Part shown: one piece after another, positions 28,057-36,700 of the stretch | Position numbering within the stretch: position 1 is the first letter of the stretch | Layout of the letters: each line of letters begins with the position of its first letter | Origin: JAEUPI01 sp963814435 | GTDB lineage: Bacteria > Pseudomonadota > Gammaproteobacteria > Burkholderiales > Burkholderiaceae_C | Length of the DNA stretch: 64,000 nucleotides | NCBI GenBank assembly: GCA_963814435.1 | Contig: CAWFCV010000003.1 | Span: 248,001 to 312,000, forward strand | Direction of reading: 5' to 3' | Made by a program: the position numbers and the translations under genes | Notes under the pieces: generated by a model | What the model saw: only the letters and a program-made list of their open reading frames with translations | What the model was told of the DNA's origin: nothing | Database searches by the model: none

Positions 28057-29991
28057 TCGGCCCCTGCTGTCGTTGACGCCGCCGACCGGTCGGCAGACAA
28101 GGCCGCAGCGCGCCAGGCAGCCTCGGGTATCGCAGGCTGACCGCGGCGCAGAACGTCCAGCGAACTCGTTGGTGTTCCCTTGCGCGAGCGAATCGTCTTG
28201 AACGACGACGTCACATGGCATTGTTCGCACTGTCGGCCATAGGTGCCGTCGTGCACATCGCTCTTCGCGTGGCAGCTGTAGCAGCGCGTGGACGTGATGA
28301 CCTTGTCTTCCATCGGCTGCGTGTGGCAGGCTTTGCAGGCCACGCCCTTGTGCTTGCCGTCGAGCGCGTACTTGGTGCGCTTGTCGTGATCGAAGTCCCA
28401 CGCCTTCCAGCTGCGCGCGTTGTGGCAGGGCTCGCAGGCCGGCCCCAGGGTCTTCTTGTGCACGTCATCCTTCAGATGGCAGGCCACGCAGGCGATCTTG
28501 GCGTCCTTGAATCGCGCGTTCTTGTGGCAGTCCTTGCACTCGACCTTGTCGTGCTTGCCGAGCAACGGAAATCGCGTCAGTCCATGGTCGAAGACGGTCG
28601 TCTTCCAGTCGCGGTCGTTGTGGCAGGTTGCGCACTTCAGGCTCAACTGACCCTCGTGCTTGTCGTCCTTCTTGTGGCACGCGTAGCAATCCATCGGCGT
28701 GTCGCGATAGTGCTTGAGGTCGCTGTGGCAATCCTTGCACACCACCTTCTTGGCCGCGTGCGCGTTGCGCAGCTTGAATTTCGTCTTGTCGTGGTCGAAG
28801 CGCTTCACGTCCTTCCAGTCGCGCTCGCTGTGGCACGACTCGCACTTCGTGCCCAGGGTGGCCTCGTGCTTGTCGTCCTTCTTGTGGCAGCTGTAGCAGT
28901 CTTTCGGCGCTTCCTTGTATTTGGTGCTCTTGTGGCAGTCGGCGCACTTGACGTCGCGGTGTTTGCCCAGCAGCGGGTAGTCGGTCTTGTCGTGGTCGAA
29001 CTTGCCTTTTTCCTTCCAGCCGGCCTCGACGTGGCAGGCGGCGCAGTCGCGCCCCAGGTTGCCCTTGTGGCCCTTGGCGCTGTCGTCGTCCTTCTTGTGG
29101 CAGTCGATGCACGTCCGAGCCGACCTTGTCCTTGTAGAGGTGCCCGGTGTGGCAGTCGGCGCACTTGGTGCTGCGGTGCTTGCCGCGCAGCGCGTACTTG
29201 GTGTCGGTGTCGTGGTTGAAGGTCGCCGGCTTCCAGGCCTTGGCGCCATGGCAGGTGTCGCACTTCTCGCCGTACAGGCCCTTGTGGCCCTTCTTGCCCT
29301 CGTCGTCTTTCTTGTGGCAGCCGATGCAGGTGCGCGGCGCATTCTTGTAGTCGTCGCCCTTCTTGTGACAGTCGACGCACTTGGTATCGACGTGTTTGCC
29401 CTTCAACGCGAAACGCGTCTTGTCGTGGTCGAACTTGGGCGTTTCCTTCCAATCGTTGTCGGTGTGGCAGTCGGCGCACTTGGCGCCCAGCGCGCCCTTG
29501 TGCACGTCGTCTTTCTTGTGGCAGGCGTTGCAGTCCGACGGCGCCTCCCAGTACTTCTTCTTCGGCTCGTGGCACTTCTCGCACTTCACGTCGCGGTGCT
29601 TGCCGCGCAACGCGTAGTCCGACTCGTCGTGGTCGAACTTCTGCTTGTCGAACACCACGATGCGCGCCGCCCGACCCTTGTGGTCGGTGTGGCAGCTGCG
29701 GCAGGTGGCCTGCGCTTTCTGCCGCCCGTGGTAGCCGGTGCGGTCACGCATGTCGACGCCCACTTCCTTGTGGCAGTCCACGCACAGCCGGTCCTGCGCC
29801 GCGCGCTCGAAACGCACGTGGCACTTGGTGCATTCCTCTTCCCACTTGGCGTGGCCCTGGATCAGCTCGCCCGGGCGCAGCACCGACTCGACGTTTTGCG
29901 CCAACGCGGGTGCAACGCCGGTCAGCGCCAGCAACAGGGCGAGCAGCCACCGGAAAAGCTTCAAGCGGGAGCGCGAGTGCCACGATGCCAA
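28053..29991 (-). CDS. 24-heme cytochrome c, Lys/Asp-rich (one frameshift as read)
   Basis: About 646 residues when joined across one extra base in the CC at 29115-29116; ten CxxCH precede it and fourteen follow. There is no ATG: a TTG at 29989-29991 gives MASWHSRSRLKLFRWLLALL, a good signal peptide ending ALAQ, and TTG at 29962-29964 is an alternative. The body repeats a pattern of CHKKDD, then KCxxCH, then FDHDKT, then GKHxxVKCxDCH, so it is strongly charged and His-rich beyond the heme ligands. It lies between the b-type cytochrome (12 bases away) and the 52-heme cytochrome (four-base overlap). Inference: periplasmic electron carrier linking the membrane cytochrome to the larger protein. 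Confidence 0.87.
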
Positions 29992-30002
29992 TCCGGCGCT
30001 CG

Positions 30003-31043
30003 TCAGTACGCGTGCACCGCCACCACGTGCACGATGGCACTGATGACCAGGAGGTAGATGAACGGCAGATGCGCCAGGTGCCACAGTGCGAACAGTCTCT
30101 CGTAGGCGGTGTACTGTGCGACCCGAACGACGGCGTTCAGGTACTGGTCGACCAGCCGGCGCGCGCGCCGCCTGCGGCGCCGCAGATCGCTCGGACTCCA
30201 GTTGTACTTTTCGGCCAGCTTGTGCAACGGCCGCTGCAGTTCGATGACGCAACGAACATAGGTGATCCACTGTTGGAGGGGCAACAACGTGACCTGGCGC
30301 AGGTGCGTGGCCCAGGTCATGTTCGAATGCAGCTCATTGTGCTCGAAGGCCAGCAGCCGCTTTTCCACCTGGGGCGAAAAATGCAGCCGCGAGCGTGCGG
30401 TTGTCTCGACAAGTCCCGCCCGTTCGCGCAGGCTGTGCAACGACGTCCGCTCACCGTTCAGACCGCGGTGGATGCGCACATAGATGAAGCGGCCGATCAC
30501 GCCGCTGACCACGACAATGCCCATGCTGTACAGCGCCACGCCCGCGTTCAGCGACCGGGTTTCGAAGCCCGAGTGCACCAGGATCAGCCAGGGCCCGCCA
30601 ATGCCCATCACGAGGTGGAACCAGAACCAGCCCTTCACCTTGCCCAGGCCGCGCATGAAGCCCACGTACTTGCGCAGCGGGTAGACGAACAACGCGAGCA
30701 TCATCGAGCCGCCGACGACGCCGATCCAATAGGTGGAGTCGTCGGTGGGCTTGAACAGCCCCATGCGGGTGATCTGCCAGGCGGCAAAGACGAGTGCAGC
30801 CAGCAGCGCATACAGAATGATGTCGCCGCGCGCGGGCTCTTCGGCGCTGATGATCTTGCGTGGCGGTACGGTGGCGTCGAGCTCACGCTCTCGCGCGTCG
30901 TCCTTTACGCTCGCCGGTATCTGCACCGCCACAGGCGGCTTCGCGGGCGGCTCAACGCGGGCGCGCCGCTTGCCGCGCGGAAAGACGGTCTCGTCCAACG
31001 GTTCGACGTTGGGTACGAGATTCACGGCGGTGGTGGTGTTCAT
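30003..31043 (-). CDS. Cytochrome b-like integral membrane protein
   Basis: 346 residues from MNTTTAVNLVPNVEPLDE. The N-terminus is cytoplasmic and basic, then five or so membrane spans follow: ILYALLAALVFAAWQI near 80, VGGSMMLALFVYPL, WFWFHLVMGIGG, VALYSMGIVVVSGVIG, and a C-terminal span. His residues lie in or beside spans (FHLVMG, LVHSGF, LWHLAHLPF, IVHVVAVHAY) and could ligate two b hemes. A basic cytoplasmic loop (DLRRRRRRARR) precedes the last span. It is first in the multiheme cluster, so it may oxidise or reduce quinol and exchange electrons with the 24-heme protein; this is inference. A start at 31160 is open but would run into the promoter-like sequence. Confidence 0.75.
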   Translation of the reverse strand: MNTTTAVNLVPNVEPLDETVFPRGKRRARVEPPAKPPVAVQIPASVKDDARERELDATVPPRKIISAEEPARGDIILYALLAALVFAAWQITRMGLFKPTDDSTYWIGVVGGSMMLALFVYPLRKYVGFMRGLGKVKGWFWFHLVMGIGGPWLILVHSGFETRSLNAGVALYSMGIVVVSGVIGRFIYVRIHRGLNGERTSLHSLRERAGLVETTARSRLHFSPQVEKRLLAFEHNELHSNMTWATHLRQVTLLPLQQWITYVRCVIELQRPLHKLAEKYNWSPSDLRRRRRRARRLVDQYLNAVVRVAQYTAYERLFALWHLAHLPFIYLLVISAIVHVVAVHAY

Positions 31044-31115
31044 GGGTTCGGCGGGGATACTTGAAAGGCCATTGACGGGGCCGTGGGTCCGTTCGGCTGA
31101 GCGGTAGATGGGCAG

Positions 31116-31144
31116 AATGTACTTATCGCGGGTGCCATTGTCAG
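31116..31144 (-). promoter_or_regulatory. Candidate sigma-70 promoter of the multiheme cluster
   Basis: On the minus strand CTGACA (31139-31144) is followed after 17 bases by TACATT (31116-31121). These are close matches to TTGACA and TATAAT at ideal spacing, about 73 bases before the cytochrome b start. Confidence 0.45.
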
Positions 31145-31226
31145 GTCGGTGTCTCCCCACGATGGTGTGAAAAGGTTGCGAAGCATTCCGCGTGACACCT
31201 GGACCGGGTGGCTCGAGGCGCCGAGT

Positions 31227-31242
31227 CTTAGTGCGCCTTAAG
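31227..31242. promoter_or_regulatory. CTTAAG-type direct repeat, candidate response-regulator box
   Basis: CTTAGT-GCGC-CTTAAG, half-sites ten bases apart, about 185 bases upstream of the cytochrome b start. It resembles the exact repeat in front of the response regulator at 32618. Confidence 0.35.
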
Positions 31243-31328
31243 GAGTCTTCGTGCCGTTTGCACGATGCGGTGTCATAGGTGGCGCGTAGCCACCGAGTGA
31301 GTACCGAACCCTACGCGCTCGCGCGGAT

Positions 31329-31371
31329 GCAACCGAATGGGTAACAGTGCGCGTGGGTAGCATTCGGTTGC
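31329..31371. repeat. 11-bp perfect inverted repeat
   Basis: GCAACCGAATG (31329-31339) and CATTCGGTTGC (31361-31371) with a 21-base loop. There is no T-run, so it is not an obvious terminator. It could be an operator or a cruciform; no transposase is nearby. Confidence 0.7.
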
Positions 31372-31452
31372 GAGTCGGCACAGGCGTCGCTGCGCGAAGA
31401 CCGCAATGTCGGCTGGGTCACTCGTTAAATTAAGGCTCGTTTCAGATTCGCC

Positions 31453-32515
31453 TCAACTGCGATCGGCCGGCGGCCGGTGGTGGCCGAACAGATGCTGCAG
31501 GTCTGCGCTGGCGCGCACACCGATCGCCTCACCATGCCGACCCAACCACGCCCCGGCGCGGGCGCGTCCGGCGTCGCACAGCCGTTGCAGCAGCTGCGGG
31601 TGCGCGAGCATCTTGCTTTCGGCCGGCAGCGTCGACAGGTCGTCGTGGCCGTCGATCAGATGCCAGCGCAATCGGCGCAGACGGCGCTCCAGCGGACCGG
31701 GCCACCAGGCACCGCGCGCCATCTCGGTGGCGCTGGCCAGCCATTGCATCTCGCGCAGGAACGCCGCGTTGAACGCGATCTCGACCGCGCGGGCGCGAAT
31801 CTCGCTCGCCTGGCTCGGCGTTTCGCCCAGCGACCACGGGCTCAGCATCACCACCAGCACGTCGCGGTTCGACACGTCGTACACCAGCGGAAACAGCGCT
31901 GGGTTGGCGCTGTAGCCGCCGTCCCAATAGGGCTCGCCGTCGATCGAGACTGCAAGCTGCAACGTCGGCAGGCAGGCCGACGCCAGCACCGCATCGGCCG
32001 TGAGCTCATCGTTGCCGAAGATGCGCAGCCGGCCGCTGTTGGCGTGGGTGGCGGCGACGAACAGTCGCAGGTTGCGCTGGCGGCGCAGGCGGTCGAAATC
32101 CACCTGCTGGGTCAGCAGGTCGCGCAACGGATCCCGGCGCAGCGGGTTCGCCTGGGTCGGCGAGAACATCGAGGCCCACTGCAACATCAAGCGACCGGCC
32201 GGCGTGAGTCGATCGCCGGAGGCACCGACAAGGCCCATCGCATCCCACGACACCGCGCGACCCATCGCATCCCAGAAGCCGGCCCAGCGCGGCGCGTGCA
32301 CCCTCACGCCCCGCCTCGAGCAGGCCGTGGGCCATCACGACGGCGTTCACCGCGCCCGCGCTGGTGCCGCTCAGCGCGACGAACTCGTGCGTGGTGTGTT
32401 CGAGCAGCGCATCGAGCACACCCCAGGTGTACGCGCCATGTGCTCCGCCGCCCTGAAGAGCCAGGCTCAGTGGTCGCGCGCTCGTGCTCAAACCGATCAT
32501 CGAGGCGCCGAGCAT
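31453..32515 (-). CDS. Patatin-like phospholipase (one frameshift as read)
   Basis: Joined product of about 353 residues. The N-terminal frame has the oxyanion loop LALQGGGAHGAYTWGVLD and the nucleophile elbow LSGTSAGAVNA; the C-terminal frame carries DGGYSANP with the catalytic Asp of the Ser-Asp dyad. The frame changes at the CCC of 32283-32285; dropping one base gives ARAALAGFWDAMG. All catalytic elements of bacterial patatins (lipid acyl hydrolases) are present. Met1 (32515) or the Met at 32500 could start. It is divergent from the response regulator gene, sharing a roughly 100-base promoter region with it. Confidence 0.85.
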
Positions 32516-32543
32516 GCCATGCGCCTGCGGCAGGGCTGTTGTG

Positions 32544-32559
32544 CTTAAGTCGTCTTAAG
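32544..32559. promoter_or_regulatory. CTTAAG-TCGT-CTTAAG box upstream of the response regulator
   Basis: Two perfect CTTAAG half-sites whose starts are ten bases apart, ending 58 bases before the ATG at 32618 and lying in the divergent patatin/regulator promoter region. PmrA/BasR-type OmpR-family regulators bind direct repeats of this consensus (YTTAAK) spaced 11 bases; the spacing here is one shorter. Autoregulation is inferred. Confidence 0.5.
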
Positions 32560-32617
32560 GTAACGCCGATCAGGATGGGCACAATGCCCACATATTGATC
32601 GGAGTCATTGACAACGC

Positions 32618-33298
32618 ATGCGCCTGCTGCTGGTTGAAGACGATGACCTCTTGGGCGCGGCTGTGCAGAAGGGGCTGACGCGACTGGGCTATGCGGTCGA
32701 CTGGATCCGCAAGGGCAACGATCTGGCCGTTGCGCTGCATACGCACGAGTACCACGGCGTGCTGCTCGATCTGGGGCTGCCCGACGCATGCGGGAAGACG
32801 CTGCTCAAATACGTCAAGGCCCACAAACCCGGCGTACCGGTGGTCGTGACCACGGCGCGTGGCGCCGTCGCCGATCGCGTGGGCGTGCTCGACCTCGGCG
32901 CCGACGACTACATGGTCAAACCGATCGACCTTGATGAACTCGGTGCCAGGCTGCGAGCGGTGACGCGGCGAGCGTCGGCGCCGAAAAACGTGGTGCAGGC
33001 GTTGGAACACGGCGCGTTGAAGCTGGTGCCGGCGAACCGTGCGGTCACTTGGCAGGGCGAGCCCGTGCAGCTGACGCAGAAGGAGTACCTGGTGCTGGAG
33101 TTCTTCTTGCGCAAGAAGCATCAGGTCGTCACCCGGGCGCAGCTCGAGGCGGCGCTGTACGCCGACGGCGGCGAGATCGGCAGCAACACGGTGGAGGTCT
33201 ACGTCCACTACCTGCGCCGCAAGTTGAGCAATTCACTGATCCAGACTGTGCGCGGCGTGGGCTACCAACTCGGCGAAGTCACGCGCTTCGACGCGTGA
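32618..33298 (+). CDS. OmpR/PhoB-family response regulator (QseB/PmrA-like)
   Basis: 226-residue two-component regulator. The receiver domain starts MRLLLVEDDDLLG, with acidic pocket Glu7-Asp10 region, phospho-acceptor Asp51 in GVLLDLGLPD, switch Thr in VVTTARG and Lys in MVKPIDLDELGARL. A winged-helix DNA-binding domain follows (LTQKEYLVLEFFLRKK, EVYVHYLRRKL, VRGVGYQLG). Its length and motifs match the QseB/PmrA/TctD group. No sensor kinase adjoins it, so it is an orphan here. The kinase at 63034-64000 lies 30 kb away and probably has its own partner outside the window. Confidence 0.93.
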   Translation: MRLLLVEDDDLLGAAVQKGLTRLGYAVDWIRKGNDLAVALHTHEYHGVLLDLGLPDACGKTLLKYVKAHKPGVPVVVTTARGAVADRVGVLDLGADDYMVKPIDLDELGARLRAVTRRASAPKNVVQALEHGALKLVPANRAVTWQGEPVQLTQKEYLVLEFFLRKKHQVVTRAQLEAALYADGGEIGSNTVEVYVHYLRRKLSNSLIQTVRGVGYQLGEVTRFDA

Positions 33299-33794
33299 CG
33301 ACCTTCGCACCGCGCCGCGCGATCGCCGTCGTGGCCTAACCGACGGGTCAAGCGGGTCGACCTCCCGCTTCGAACAAGCCGCCCCATCCGGGCGGAATCC
33401 CCCTGACTGAGGGGGCGAGCGCGGTGGCGCTGAATCCGCCGCTTCAGGCGCATTTAAGAAACGCCTGCACTCCCGCATCTTCTTGGCGTTCGATGGCGGG
33501 ATCACCCTATTTTTCGTGGCGGGTCCTCCCCCAACGACGTAAGTTCTTTGCGCCGGTACCTTGACAACCCATGCGAGGCCCGAAAAGGGCGTTGCGTCAC
33601 AAGCGGACAAAACCTGTCCGGGGGATGTCATGAATTCAGGCTCGAACTCCACGACATGCAGTTTGCAGACTGATCGCCAGACGGCGGGTCTGAGGGTCGC
33701 GCATGGCGACGATGGGCATCCAAAGCAGCGTCGCAACGCGCTCGGATTCATCGGCCTGTTCGGAAGATATCTGTCGACATCTGGGAGGTCAGCA
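33299..33794. other. Intergenic region before the giant surface-protein gene
   Basis: 496 bases. It holds two adjacent hairpins after the regulator stop, CCGCCC/GGGCGG at 33379-33395 and CCCCCT/AGGGGG at 33399-33415, without T-runs. There is also a degenerate CTTCAG-N5-TTTAAG repeat at 33442-33458, part of which lies in a CAGGCG/CGCCTG inverted repeat (33445-33467). An open frame continues upstream of 33795 but the start there is best. No RNA gene or riboswitch was recognised. Confidence 0.5.
33442..33458. promoter_or_regulatory. Degenerate CTTAAG-type direct repeat
   Basis: CTTCAG-GCGCA-TTTAAG, half-sites 11 bases apart, one mismatch to a PmrA-type box in the first half. It is upstream of the plus-strand surface-protein/multicopper oxidase cluster. 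Confidence 0.25.
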
Positions 33795-36700
33795 ATGACT
33801 GCACAAAACAAGTCTGCTTCGGGTCGAGTCATTCGATCGATCGCGCGCTGGACGGTCGTGTTCACGGTCATGGCGTTGGGCGGCGTGACCGCGGCGGAGG
33901 CTGCCAACGTGACGCTGAAGGTGGTCAGCGCGCGCACTGAGCCCAAGGCATTCGGCGGCGCAGGGGTGGTCAAGGGCGCCCCAGTCGCCACCTACAAGTA
34001 CCTCATCAACGTCGACAACACAGGCACCACGACGCAGCGCTCGCCGAACCTCGGCACCGGTTGCAACTATGCGGACCCGGGATACCCGGACAGTTGCAAG
34101 TGGACTTCGATCGCCGGCACGCCCGGTTCGAGCCCGATCTACACGCAGGGGACGCAGACGGACTTCGCAACCCCGATGAGCATTCCTGACGGCCGATACT
34201 TGATCTCGGTGCTGGCCGATGGCTACAAGCTCGACGGCAGGCACTTCAAGGTTTCCGGCAGCGGCAACGCGCGTCACCTGGGAAGGCAAGGCAGCGGGTG
34301 ATCCGGCGACCGAAGTCAAGGTGGAACTGCAGCCCGGTCCGCTGCCCGACGCGCAGATCCAGGCGGCGGTGTTCGAAGACATCTCGCCCGTCAACAGCGC
34401 GCCCGACCTTCCTGCCGAGCACGGCCTGGCCGGGTTCCAGGGGCACATCACCGACTACCTCGGCGAAGTCACGACCAACGTCTACGGCGACCCGCTGTGC
34501 TCAAATACGACAAGCGGCGATCTCATTCCGGCACGGCGGTAAGTGCCTGAGCGCGTGCTACGTCGTGAGCGGCGGCGTCGATCTCGGAACGGTTGCGCCG
34601 GTCGACGCAGCCGGGCGCTGCCCGGTGGATCCCACACTGGCCGATGGCAGTCCGCGGCCGATGCTGGAGGGCGGCTTCGCACCGGCCGGAGCCGTCATCG
34701 AAGGCAAGGTCAAGATCCCCAACCTCGGCCCGAACCGCTACGCGCTCTCGGTCACGCCGCCGGATGGCTCCGGCTGGATCCAGACCACCACGCTCGAAGG
34801 CAACCACGACTGGGACGCGTGGGTCATGGAAGGCGCCACCGGCCTCGACACCGAATTCATCATCGCCGGCGAGCCGTTCCCGGCGATCATCTTCGGCTAC
34901 GTGCCCGCGCCCGGCACTGCCGTCCGGCCGTCGCGCAACGCTCGTCGTCCGTCCTCGCTGACGGGCACCGGCACCATCAAGGGCGTCGTCGACGCCGTCA
35001 AGATCTACGTGCCCACGACCGGCGGCGTGCCCGGCTTGCCCGGCCAGATCTGGGGCGGCCTGCAGGGCGCCAGGATCGACAAGCCGATCGCGTATCCCTG
35101 GGTCACGCTGACCAATCTCGGCAATGGCGACACGGTCGTCTGGGTCGGCAAGGGCGACGCCAACGGCAAGTTCACGATCCCCAACGTCCCGGCCGGCACC
35201 TACACGCTGACCTGGTGGGACGAACCGCAGAACACCATCCTCGACCTCGTCAACGTCACCGTGGGTGCGGGCGAAACCGTCGACATGGGCATCCTGCCGC
35301 TGACCGGCTGGTGGACCTTCTTCGACGGCTACGTCTTCAACGACACCAATCGCAACGGCATCAAGGACGCCGGCGAACCGGGCCTGCCCGGCTACACGCT
35401 CACGATGCGCAAGCGCGAGAACTCGCTGATGGACCGCGGCACCACGGTCGCGACCACCGACGCGAACGGCTACTACAAGTTCGAGGCCGCCTATCCGATG
35501 ACGCAGTGGCTGGTGATGGAGGCCTACGACGACCTGCACTACACCACCGGCGTCACCTACCAGGCCGACAACCAGCCCACGCCGACGACGATCATCGGCG
35601 CCGGCGTGGACGTCAGCGTGCACCCGATCATCGGCCTCAGCGGCCGCATGGATTGGGGCAAGCACACCTACGACGCGACGGGCGCCAACGGCATCGACCC
35701 GCGCAACGGCGGCATCGTCGGCACCGTCAGCTACGACACCACGCGCAACGAGACTCGACCCGCGCTATGCGGCCGTCGAGGACTGGCAGCCCAGCATTCC
35801 CAACCTGACGGTCAAGCTGTATGCGCCGGTCGCCTGCGGAACCAACCGCTGGCGCGCCTGCGATCGCGTCGGGCCGGTACGCGCTCGCGGCCGACGGTTC
35901 CTATCGCCAAGGGCAAGCTCCTCAACACCTACCTGACCGAGACCTGGCAGCGGCCGACGGGCTGCGTGGCCCGCGGCGTCGACGGCAACGCCGCTCGTTC
36001 ACGGCACCGACGAGCAGGTGCTGCCGCTGGATCCCGACGGCGAGTGCATCGAAGCCCCGCTGATGGGCATCCAGTTCGGCACCTATGCGACCGACCAGGG
36101 AACCCCCGACGCGAATTTCGGCGCCGCCGTCGACGGCAACTACGGCTTCGGCGACGGCTGCTTCAACGGAACGCTGGATGCCGACCGATCCATCCGCTCC
36201 CGTCTGCGTCGGCGGCGATTTCACGCGCTGCCCGCGGCGCGACTACCTGGTCGAGGTCGACGATCCCCAACGACGCCACGGGTCGCCCGATGTACAAGGT
36301 GACGCGCGAAGAAGACATCAACATCGGCAACGGCGACGAGTTCGTCCCGGCCGTGCCGCCGTCGGCCTGCGCCGGCCCGCTGCATACCGTGCGATTCGTC
36401 GCGGCAACGCCAACTTCCCGGGCGGGCCGGGCACCTCGCCCTACGAGGGCCAGCAGAAGCCGCTGTGCGACATGAAGCTCGTCACGCTCGCCAACGGCAA
36501 GTCGATCGCGCCGGCGTTCAACCTCTTCACCGACGTGCCGATCCCGGGCCGCCACTGGTTCATCATCATCGACGACCTCAACTTCTCGAGCAACCCGAAG
36601 TCGATCACCTTCGGCGAGAAGGCCGGCATGCCGTTCGTGCCGGTGGGCATCTACGACTACACCGACCGGCTCGTCACCACCGTCGAGTCCGACTACAACG

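Larger units (their letters stand above)
31044..31452. other. Upstream region of the multiheme cluster
   Basis: 409 bases with no supported gene. It contains a promoter-like pair (31116-31144), a CTTAG/CTTAAG direct repeat (31227-31242), a small hairpin GGTGGC-GCGTA-GCCACC (31278-31294) and an 11-bp inverted repeat (31329-31371). The patatin gene ends at 31453 pointing the same way, with no clear terminator. Confidence 0.6.

Noticed and set aside
27214..29116. Programmed frameshifting in the cytochrome genes
   Set aside because: Sites lack slippery heptamers or conserved structure, differ from each other, and the same extra-base pattern recurs in unrelated genes.
31329..31371. Insertion-sequence terminal repeat
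   Set aside because: No transposase, target duplication or second copy was seen.
33561..33794. Upstream extension of the giant surface protein from a TTG at 33561
   Set aside because: The ATG at 33795 has a GGGAGG site and a proper signal peptide; the extension has neither.
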